Shown here: one piece after another, positions 15,577 through 21,202 of the stretch
Layout: every line of letters begins with the position of its first letter
Numbering within the stretch: position 1 is the first letter of the stretch
From: Galbitalea sp036491035
GTDB lineage: Bacteria; Actinomycetota; Actinomycetes; Actinomycetales; Microbacteriaceae
Length of the DNA: 30,928 nucleotides
Direction: 5' to 3'
Assembly (NCBI GenBank): GCA_036491035.1
Contig: DASXCU010000164.1
Span: 1 to 30,928 of the forward strand
Made by a program: the position numbers and the translations under genes
Notes under the pieces: model-generated
The model's input: only the letters and a program-made list of their open reading frames with translations
The model's database searches: none
Told to the model about the DNA's origin: nothing

Positions 15577-16488
15577 TCAGACGAACCGGATGACCGCCTG
15601 CAGCCGCGACCGCAGCTCGAACAGCTCCGATCCGCCCACCGCCGGTGTGCCCGGGATGCCTTCCCGCATCAGCTCGGGCAGCCGTGATCGCGCCACGAGC
15701 GCCGTGGGGACGCCGCGAATCCTGCCGGCGAGTGTGAGTCCGGCATCGGTGGCGTCGTCGGGGACGACGATCACGAATGCGTCGAATCGCACGCGGGCGG
15801 CTCGAGCAACGGAGCGAGTCCGGGAGGCAAGGGTGGCGAACGGGTGCTCGCCGTGCGCGAGACCCTCACCGACCAGTTCCCCCTTGCGCACCTTGACGAG
15901 CGAACCCCAGTCCTCCGAGAGCAGCGCGAAGAGGCCGGTCGGACCGAGCACGATGTGATCGATCTTCTCGTCCGGACCGCGCGGAGTGGCGACGTCGTGC
16001 CACAGGGTGAACGCGATTCCGAGCTGACCGAGCGTGCGGGCGCTCGCCTCCTCGGCCAGGGCGTCAGCGAGCACGTGGCGGACCTCCCGCGGTGCGGATC
16101 GGACGAGCGCGGGGTCGTACGGGTTGTCGAGCGTGGCGCCGCGGCCCGCCCACTCGCGGATCAGCGTCAAATAACGCTCGCGTCGCCATCCTCCAGGATG
16201 CCCGTAGGAGCGTGCCGTCGGGCGGGTGTCACGTCGAGGTGCGGCCGGTCTGGCCTCATAGGTCTTGCGCGGGACGGTGCGGCCGCTGTCGTATAGTGCT
16301 CGCGCGCTCGGGGTTCCGATTTTCTCCCAGGCCAGCTGCACTGCGGTGAACTCGCCCGCCACTCCCCCGGTATCCGGATGCGTTTCGCGCAACCGTCGCC
16401 GATACGCGCGGCGAAGCTCATCCTCGTTGGCGGCCGCCGAGACACCCAGGACCTCGTAAGGGTCCGACGCGACCGGTGAGTCCTGCAC
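15577..16488 (-). CDS. J-domain protein with NERD-like C-terminal domain
   Basis: A 303-residue protein. Residues about 8-68 are a J domain: DPYEVLGVSAAANEDELRRAYR, the HPD tripeptide at 37-39 that stimulates DnaK ATPase, and a closing ALYDSGR. A basic linker follows (70-105). Around 150-250 the text EKIDHIVLGPTGLFALL resembles the core of NERD (nuclease-related) domains, but the usual Glu-x-Lys after it reads S-E-D-W, so nuclease activity is doubtful. This suggests a co-chaperone coupled to a nucleic-acid-binding or former nuclease fold. The GTG at 16488 has TATTCT (16501-16496) seven bases upstream, a clear leaderless arrangement. The next gene on this strand, a small membrane protein, lies 57 bases upstream. 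Confidence 0.85.
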   Translation of the reverse strand: MQDSPVASDPYEVLGVSAAANEDELRRAYRRRLRETHPDTGGVAGEFTAVQLAWEKIGTPSARALYDSGRTVPRKTYEARPAAPRRDTRPTARSYGHPGGWRRERYLTLIREWAGRGATLDNPYDPALVRSAPREVRHVLADALAEEASARTLGQLGIAFTLWHDVATPRGPDEKIDHIVLGPTGLFALLSEDWGSLVKVRKGELVGEGLAHGEHPFATLASRTRSVARAARVRFDAFVIVVPDDATDAGLTLAGRIRGVPTALVARSRLPELMREGIPGTPAVGGSELFELRSRLQAVIRFV

Positions 16489-16495
16489 CCGGTCG

Positions 16496-16501
16496 AGAAT
16501 A
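16496..16501 (-). promoter_or_regulatory. -10 element TATTCT, leaderless J-domain gene
   Basis: TATTCT on the minus strand ends seven bases before the GTG at 16488 with no Shine-Dalgarno sequence between them. It is the best match to a sigma-70-type -10 among the leaderless candidates of the window. Confidence 0.55.
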
Positions 16502-16545
16502 CTGGTTTTCGCCTCGGGAACACCTGAGGCTGCATCCAGCTCCGG

Positions 16546-16896
16546 TTACAGGTCGACGATGTTGCCGGAACCTGCCGCGATGAGACCGACGCACACAACG
16601 CCGACCAGCGCGATGGCGATCATCAGGGCGGCGAGCCAGCCCAGCATCGCCTTGCCCGGGCGCGTATTGACCCGCACGACGATCATGGCCGCGTAGAGAG
16701 CGACGGTTGCGCAGATCCCGAACAGTGCCAGGCCCGCGGGCTTCTGCGCAAGCAGCGGGATCATCACCGCGATGGCGATCAGTGCGAGCAGACCACCGAG
16801 GATGAGCCAGCTCTTTCCCGACGATGTGGTCAGGGACGGCTGGTCCCGCACGCGCGGAGAGGTGCCGATCGGTTTCTCCGGTCCCTGCTCCGCCAT
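16546..16896 (-). CDS. Small three-span membrane protein
   Basis: A 116-residue protein with a polar N-terminal tail of about 27 residues and three hydrophobic segments at about 29-50, 54-75 and 84-108 (WLILGGLLALIAIAVMIPLL, LALFGICATVALYAAMIVV, AMLGWLAALMIAIALVGVV). A short basic loop, VRVNTRPGK, separates the last two. It is an integral inner-membrane protein of a kind common and uncharacterised in actinobacteria. The ATG at 16896 has TAGCGT (16908-16903) six bases upstream, again leaderless in style. It sits between csbD and the J-domain gene on the same strand. No function can be assigned. Confidence 0.75.
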   Translation of the reverse strand: MAEQGPEKPIGTSPRVRDQPSLTTSSGKSWLILGGLLALIAIAVMIPLLAQKPAGLALFGICATVALYAAMIVVRVNTRPGKAMLGWLAALMIAIALVGVVCVGLIAAGSGNIVDL

Positions 16897-16936
16897 GGTC
16901 CAACGCTACGCCCACCTGACCAGCCCCGTCGCGAGA

Positions 16937-16968
16937 ATCCCCGCCACTCGCAAAGGAGTGACGGGGAT
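16937..16968 (-). terminator. Hairpin downstream of csbD
   Basis: A 13-base-pair stem (16937-16949 with 16956-16968; one G-U pair in the minus-strand RNA) with a six-base loop lies 19 bases after the csbD stop. There is only a short T-poor tail, so it is a probable but not ideal terminator. Confidence 0.6.
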
Positions 16969-16986
16969 CTCGTTCAGTGCAGCGAG

Positions 16987-17160
16987 TCAGCCTTTGAAGG
17001 CGTCCTTGACGTTCTCTGCCGCCTTGCCCAGATGCGCCTTCGTCTGATCGGCGGCACCCTCTGCCTGCAGTTTCGGGTCGTCAGTAGCTTTTCCTGCAGC
17101 CTCCTTGACGTGGCCTGCTGCGTCGTTGGTTGCGTTACGAACCTTGTCGTCGGCTCCCAT
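16987..17160 (-). CDS. CsbD family stress-response protein
   Basis: A 57-residue ORF with an excellent start: AGGAGG five bases before the ATG at 17160. The protein (M-G-A-D-D-K-V-R-N-A-T-N-D-A-A-G...) is a highly hydrophilic, Ala/Lys/Asp-rich helical repeat of the type K-x-x-x-N/A-x-x-x-x-G-x-x-K-E. It contains AEGAADQTKAHLGKAAEN and ends in V-K-D-A-F-K-G. This is the CsbD pattern; CsbD was first described as a general-stress protein of Bacillus and its molecular role is unknown. It is cytosolic. A hairpin follows the stop codon. Confidence 0.88.
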   Translation of the reverse strand: MGADDKVRNATNDAAGHVKEAAGKATDDPKLQAEGAADQTKAHLGKAAENVKDAFKG

Positions 17161-17255
17161 GTGGTCCTCCTGAATATCGTTGTGCGATAAATCCAGCTAA
17201 CGCGCCGAGGACCAAAAGCGCGAGGCGGTTGACCCTACGGGAGGCCCGGTGTAAC

Positions 17256-17639
17256 TTAGCGCTCCGCCCGGGCGACGTTGCGCTCCTTCACTCGGCGCTG
17301 CTCCTCGCGTACCGCAGCCTGCGTGGCGCGCTCGCGCACCAGCCACTCCGGCGGATCGGCGAGCAGCTCCTTGATCTCCTCCGTCGTCAGAGCCTCCGTG
17401 ATGCCTGCCCGTGCAAGACCGGACGTGGAGACTCCGAGCTTTCCCGCGACGATCGGACGAGGGTGCGGTCCGTGCAGGCGGAGTTCGACCAGCCATTCCG
17501 GAGGCGTCTCCAGCAGGTCGTTCAGTTGGGCCCGGGTCAGCGGGGTCGACTGGAACGATGCAGGAGTCGCGGGCAGGTAGACGCCCAGTTTCTGGGCTGC
17601 GGTGGCGGGCTTCAGGGTCTGCGGGGACTTCGTGTTCAC
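17256..17639 (-). CDS. DUF5997 family protein
   Basis: A 127-residue actinobacterial protein that I recognise as DUF5997 (no known function). It contains an internal repeat: L-N-D-L-L-E-T-P-P-E-W-L-V-E-L-R (39-54) and I-K-E-L-L-A-D-P-P-E-W-L-V-R-E-R (89-104), both built as x-x-x-L-L-x-x-P-P-E-W-L-V. The short segment between them, VAGKLGVSTSGLARAGI, looks like a helix-turn-helix-like element. A basic, Glu/Arg-rich C-terminal helix follows. The GTG at 17639 is chosen because TACGCT (17652-17647) is seven bases upstream and the longer ORF to 17750 reads into the divergent gene. It diverges from an orphan LysR-type effector domain gene over only 24 bases, suggesting the two are co-regulated. Confidence 0.82.
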   Translation of the reverse strand: MNTKSPQTLKPATAAQKLGVYLPATPASFQSTPLTRAQLNDLLETPPEWLVELRLHGPHPRPIVAGKLGVSTSGLARAGITEALTTEEIKELLADPPEWLVRERATQAAVREEQRRVKERNVARAER

Positions 17640-17663
17640 GTGCGACAGCGTAGCCTGAGCGTC
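17640..17663. promoter_or_regulatory. Bidirectional promoter with overlapping -10 elements
   Basis: The whole spacer between two divergent GTG starts is 24 bases. TAGCCT (17651-17656, plus strand) and TACGCT (17652-17647, minus strand) overlap by the two bases T-A at 17651-17652. Each lies exactly seven bases from its start codon (17664 and 17639). There is no room for ribosome binding sites, so both mRNAs would be leaderless and the two transcription events should compete. Confidence 0.6.
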
Positions 17664-18329
17664 GTGAACGCTGACTCCGCCGCCGTGCGAATCGCGTTCG
17701 CTCCCGGTGTGACCGTGAGCAAATGGACGAAGCGGTGGCAGGAACGGCATCCCGATCTTCCGCTGGACGTGTTCCCGGCAGCCGAGAATGACGGTGTCGC
17801 GGTGCTACGGGACGGTCGTGCGACCGTGAGCTTCGTTCGACTGCCGATCGCCGCCGACGGGCTGAGTGTCATCCGGCTCTACGGTGAGGTGGGTGTGCTG
17901 GTCGTTCCGCGCGACTCCGAGCTCGCCTCGCGGGACTCTCTTACCGAGCGGGAGGTCGCGGGGCTCGAGGGCGTCGCATCCTATTCGCCGGACCGGGCGG
18001 TCAAGGATGCGGTCGCCCTGGTGGCTGCCGGCGTCGGGTCGCTGAGGCTTCCCCACTCGCTCGCGCGACTTCACGCGCGTAAGGATGTCGCCGCCATCCC
18101 CATTCCGGATGCGGCCGAGACCGAGATCGCCCTGGTGTGGCTGCGCGACGAGACGACGGAGCTGATCGAGGAATTCGTCGGGATCGTCCGAGGGCGCACG
18201 ACCGGGAGTTCGCGCGGAACGCCGACACCGCCGGCGGCTCCAAAGGCGCGCGCTCGGGCGGCGCCGGGGGTAGGACCCTCGCGTGCGCCGAAGCGGCCTC
18301 GACGTCCGACCGGAAAGAAGCGTCGCTAG
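17664..18329 (+). CDS. LysR-type substrate-binding domain protein without HTH, basic tail
   Basis: A 221-residue protein resembling only the effector-binding half of LysR regulators: RIAFAPGVTVSKWTKRWQERHPDLPLDVFPA near 9-40, ATVSFVRLPI at 53-62 and LYGEVGVLVVPRDSEL at 72-87. No N-terminal winged helix-turn-helix is present. Instead, after about residue 178, it has a Pro/Arg/Lys-rich tail (P-K-R-P-R-R-P-T-G-K-K-R-R at the very end) that could bind nucleic acid. It may be a small-molecule sensor or a regulator that contacts DNA through its tail. The GTG at 17664 is seven bases after TAGCCT. It is divergent from DUF5997, with which it may form a functional pair. Its stop codon lies inside one arm of a long inverted repeat. 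Confidence 0.78.
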   Translation: MNADSAAVRIAFAPGVTVSKWTKRWQERHPDLPLDVFPAAENDGVAVLRDGRATVSFVRLPIAADGLSVIRLYGEVGVLVVPRDSELASRDSLTEREVAGLEGVASYSPDRAVKDAVALVAAGVGSLRLPHSLARLHARKDVAAIPIPDAAETEIALVWLRDETTELIEEFVGIVRGRTTGSSRGTPTPPAAPKARARAAPGVGPSRAPKRPRRPTGKKRR

Positions 18330-18427
18330 CTCACTCGCGTTGTGCAGGCATCTCGCCGCCCAGCGGCCTTCTCGCCGCGAAGAAGGATCCGGGTTCCCGA
18401 GAATGCCTGCACAACGGGAGTGCTAGC
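18325..18427. repeat. Long imperfect inverted repeat between convergent genes
   Basis: Left arm 18325-18355 and right arm 18398-18427 are complementary over about 30 bases. GCTAGC closes both outer ends, and a perfect core of 14 pairs (CGTTGTGCAGGCAT at 18338-18351 against 18402-18416) lies inside with small bulges. CCTTCT and AGAAGG form a further inner stem. Both flanking genes end in TAG within the outer GCTAGC. It may be a bidirectional terminator or a remnant palindromic element; no T-run follows on either strand. Confidence 0.8.
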
Positions 18428-18719
18428 GGGACTGTGTCGTGAACAGCAGCTCCGGAACGAGAGCATCGACCTGGCTGCTCCACTCGGAGGTGGTCCGCCG
18501 CGAGGATCGAGAGGGTCCGGCCTCGGAAAGAAAGTCGATCAGCGAACGGATGTCCGACTCGCCGAAAACGAGACTCTCGCGCGGATCGAGACGGTCCAGC
18601 CAGCGGTCGCGTGCGGCTCTCCAATCCGCCGCCGAGCCTCCCGCGCCCCGAGGGTGATCTGCGGCGCGCAGGAGGCCACGAATCCGCGTTGCGAGGTGTT
18701 CTGAAAGGGCGTCGACCAC
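18423..18719 (-). CDS. Hypothetical protein (98 residues)
   Basis: Not recognised. A soluble, charged, mostly helical-looking protein: V-V-D-A-L-S-E-H-L-A-T-R-I-R-G-L-L-R at the start, an Ala/Trp/Arg-rich middle (DWRAARDRWLDRLDPRESL), then ESDIRSLIDFLSEAG and ALVPELLF near the end. The GTG at 18719 has TAGCCT (18731-18726) six bases upstream, consistent with a leaderless gene. It diverges from the SOS mutasome promoter; the start is only about 35 bases from the -35 element of imuA', so damage-related expression is possible but unproven. It converges on the LysR-like gene, and its stop codon is in the inverted repeat. Confidence 0.62.
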   Translation of the reverse strand: MVDALSEHLATRIRGLLRAADHPRGAGGSAADWRAARDRWLDRLDPRESLVFGESDIRSLIDFLSEAGPSRSSRRTTSEWSSQVDALVPELLFTTQSR

Positions 18720-18765
18720 CCCTCGAGGCTAGCCGAGACGACACGCCGCAGGATGTCATCCGCAA

Positions 18766-18794
18766 TTGACACAATCGAACGTATGTTCGAATAT
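18766..18794 (+). promoter_or_regulatory. imuA' promoter (TTGACA / GAATAT), LexA-overlapped
   Basis: TTGACA (18766-18771) is separated by 17 bases from GAATAT (18789-18794), which lies six bases before the ATG at 18801. The LexA box fills the spacer, so bound LexA would block RNA polymerase directly. The transcript would be leaderless or nearly so. Confidence 0.7.
18775..18790 (+). promoter_or_regulatory. LexA/SOS box
   Basis: TCGAACGTATGTTCGA matches the actinobacterial and Gram-positive LexA operator CGAAC-N4-GTTCG with perfect half-sites. It lies between the -35 and -10 of the mutasome genes, as expected for SOS repression. Confidence 0.92.
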
Positions 18795-18800
18795 GGGAGC

Positions 18801-19550
18801 ATGACCTCCGCAGCAGTGGTGACCCTTCCCGAAGAGGAACACGCCACCGCTCCGACCATCATCGACCAACTGCAGCAGCGCATCCGTTCGATGCAGGCGA
18901 CGAAGCTCGACAGCAAACTACTCCCCACCCACCCCTCCCTCGCAGACCTGCTGCCGGGAGGCGGCCTCAAACAGGGTGCCGTCTACTCGGTCGAAAGCTC
19001 GGCAACTCTGCTCCTCGCCCTCCTCGCCGGGCCATCGGGGGCCGGCTCATGGTGCGGAGTCGTCGGGGTCCCGGAATTCGGGATCGAGGCAGCGGCATCC
19101 TTCGGAATCGACCTCGACCGACTCGTGCTGGTTCCCGCCCCCGGCGACCAGTGGCTGGCGGTAACAGCAGCGATCGCCGACGTGCTGAGCGTCGTCGTCA
19201 TCAAACCGCCACGACAGGCCTCCGAAAGCAACCTCGCGCGACTGGCCGCGCGACTACGCCAGCGCGGATCGACACTGCTTGTCGTCGGATCCCACAACGC
19301 CTGGCCACAAAGCGAAGCAATGTTGAGCCTCTCCCAGAGCAGCTGGACAGGAATCGGCGACGGAGCCGGCCACCTCACCGCGCGACAGGTGACAGTCACC
19401 GTCTCGACACGAACCGGAGGGCGACCGCGGAGCGCACGGATGTGGCTGCCAGATCCGGAACTGCAGTTCACGCGAGTGGCCTCCCCCGAGCTGCAGGCGG
19501 CCGGACCCCGCACCTCCCCATCACGCGCAAACCTGCGAGCCGTCGGATGA
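18801..19550 (+). CDS. imuA': ImuA'-type mutasome accessory protein
   Basis: A 249-residue RecA-like protein of the actinobacterial ImuA' group, which joins ImuB and DnaE2 in damage-induced mutagenic translesion synthesis. LPGGGLKQGAVYSVESSATLLLAL (51-74) lines up with the RecA segment before and through Walker A, but the usual G-K-T is replaced by S-A-T, so ATP hydrolysis is unlikely. The ATG at 18801 is preceded by the LexA-boxed promoter with GAATAT six bases away. An upstream in-frame start at 18753 would lie before the promoter and is rejected. The stop codon overlaps the imuB start (ATGA), so translation is coupled. The C-terminus (about 215-249) is a basic, Pro/Ser-rich tail. Confidence 0.88.
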   Translation: MTSAAVVTLPEEEHATAPTIIDQLQQRIRSMQATKLDSKLLPTHPSLADLLPGGGLKQGAVYSVESSATLLLALLAGPSGAGSWCGVVGVPEFGIEAAASFGIDLDRLVLVPAPGDQWLAVTAAIADVLSVVVIKPPRQASESNLARLAARLRQRGSTLLVVGSHNAWPQSEAMLSLSQSSWTGIGDGAGHLTARQVTVTVSTRTGGRPRSARMWLPDPELQFTRVASPELQAAGPRTSPSRANLRAVG

Positions 19551-21112
19551 GCCGGATAACGAGAACGATGGTGCTCTGGGTCCCGGACTGGCCGATCCTC
19601 GCCTCACTCCGGGTCACACCACTTGCAACTCCGGATGCCCCGGTCGCCCTGATCGACAAGGGGCTCGTTTTCACGTGCTCGGCGACAGCACGAATCGAGG
19701 GAGTCCAGCGCGGACTTCGAGTCCGTGAAGCCCAGGCGCGCTGCACCGATCTCGTTGTGCGCCCATACGAGCAACAGCTCGACTCCCGAACCTTCGAAAT
19801 CGTTATAACAGCGATCGAAGAACTCATGCCCGGAGTCCAACTCGTACGTCCGGGAATTGCTGCAGTGCGATCACGAGGGCCGGCCCGATACTACGGCGGC
19901 GAAGAGCCCGCGGGGCTTGCACTTGTCGCACTCCTCGAAAGCCTGGGTCTCCCTGGGGCACGAGTAGGAATTGCCGACGGACCGTTTACGGCCGAACAGG
20001 CGGCACGAACCGCAACCAATGCCTGGCGCGTTCGAGTTGTGCCGGAGGGAGCATCCGCAGAATTTCTTGCCGGACTACCAATAAGCCTCCTCGACGACCC
20101 GGCACTGATTACCCTGCTTCGACGGCTCGGGATCTCGACCCTCGGCCAGTTCGCGGCACTACCGCCCGCCGACGTACTCGGCCGATTCGGACCCGACGGC
20201 GCACACCTGCACGCTCTCGCCGGAGGGCTCGACTCGAGGCCCATCACCCCGCACCAGCCACCAGACGAACTCGATACGGTGGTCGCCTTCGAACCACCCC
20301 TCGATCGGGTCGACCAGGTGACGTTCGGTGTGCGGGCATCGGCCGACGACTTCGTGCAGCGACTGGTCGCAAAAAAGCTCGTATGTACGACCCTCCGCGT
20401 CGAAATCGAGACGGAACTCGGCGACTACTCCGAACGCAGCTGGCTGCACCCGCGATCCTTCACCGCGTCGGATGTCGTCGATCGTGTCCGCTGGCAGCTG
20501 CAGGGCAGCGGCGAGGTCGACTCCGGGTTGCGGTCCGGTGTGAGTGCCGTTCGGATCGTTCCGGAAGTCGTCGACGCCATCGGCCATCACGAGGTCGGAC
20601 TCTTCGGTGCCGGGCCAGATGAACGCATCCACAACGGCCTTGCCCGAGTGCAGAGCATGCTCGGGCACGAGGGAGTACTCACCGGGGTTCTGAGCGGCGG
20701 TCGAACCCTCGCCGATCGGCAGCAAACCGTGCCGTGGGGAGATCGGCCACTACTCCCCCGCTCAAAAACACTTCCATGGCCGGGCCAGCTCCCACTGCCG
20801 TTGCCGGCCACGATTTTTCCTGCACCACACCCCGTCTTCGTCTACGGGGAAGACGGGACGGAGACACAGGTCGATGAACGTGGACGATTCTCGAGCACAC
20901 CCGCACAGTTCTCACCGGCAACCGGTAAAGACCCACGCCGAATAACGGCATGGGCCGGGCCATGGCCGATCTCCGAGAGGTGGTGGGACGCGGAAGCAGC
21001 ACTGAGCGCATCCCGGTTCCAGGTGGTGGATGACCGGGGCGTCGCGTGGCTACTTGTGCTCACTCGGAAGGCGACCGGCTCCAGCTGGGCAGCCGAAGCA
21101 CGGTACGACTGA
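19547..21112 (+). CDS. imuB: ImuB, inactive Y-family polymerase (mutasome hub)
   Basis: A 521-residue Y-family homologue. In mycobacteria ImuB lacks polymerase activity and links DnaE2, ImuA' and the beta clamp. The N-terminal motif reads VLWVPDWPIL (9-18) instead of the D-x-D-x-F/Y-A metal motif. Where active enzymes have S-I-D-E-A, this protein has GIAAVRSRGPARYYGG (103-118), without the Asp-Glu pair. The little-finger-like region extends to about 370, and a Pro-rich ImuB-specific C-terminal part (LPLPLPATIFPAPHP and beyond) follows. A possible clamp-binding peptide is PLLPRSKTLPWPGQLPLPLP-like text around 400-420, not a clear consensus. The ATG at 19547 overlaps the imuA' stop by four bases. 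dnaE2 starts 90 bases downstream. Confidence 0.9.
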   Translation: MSRITRTMVLWVPDWPILASLRVTPLATPDAPVALIDKGLVFTCSATARIEGVQRGLRVREAQARCTDLVVRPYEQQLDSRTFEIVITAIEELMPGVQLVRPGIAAVRSRGPARYYGGEEPAGLALVALLESLGLPGARVGIADGPFTAEQAARTATNAWRVRVVPEGASAEFLAGLPISLLDDPALITLLRRLGISTLGQFAALPPADVLGRFGPDGAHLHALAGGLDSRPITPHQPPDELDTVVAFEPPLDRVDQVTFGVRASADDFVQRLVAKKLVCTTLRVEIETELGDYSERSWLHPRSFTASDVVDRVRWQLQGSGEVDSGLRSGVSAVRIVPEVVDAIGHHEVGLFGAGPDERIHNGLARVQSMLGHEGVLTGVLSGGRTLADRQQTVPWGDRPLLPRSKTLPWPGQLPLPLPATIFPAPHPVFVYGEDGTETQVDERGRFSSTPAQFSPATGKDPRRITAWAGPWPISERWWDAEAALSASRFQVVDDRGVAWLLVLTRKATGSSWAAEARYD

Positions 21113-21136
21113 TGGCCCGGTATCTATTTGCGCCAG

Positions 21137-21188
21137 TTTGGGACGACTGTGCCCGCGCGCGCAGGCACTCTTGTCCCCAACGGGCACA
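21137..21188 (+). promoter_or_regulatory. Alternative-pairing hairpins in the imuB-dnaE2 spacer
   Basis: GGGAC (21140-21144) and GTGCC (21149-21153) pair with GGCAC (21164-21168) and GTCCC (21173-21177) to make one stem with an internal loop. TGTGCCCG (21148-21155) can instead pair with CGGGCACA (21181-21188), which ends six bases before the GGAG of dnaE2 (21194-21197). The two folds exclude each other, which is suggestive of an attenuator or a translational brake; it could also be a degenerate repeat. Confidence 0.4.
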
Positions 21189-21202
21189 AACGCGGAGCAA
21201 TC

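Noticed and set aside
18325..18427. Integron attC site
   Set aside because: The arms run GTT... then ...AAC and read GTTGTGC, which does not fit GTTRRRY, and the order of the core sites is opposite to attC; no integrase is present.
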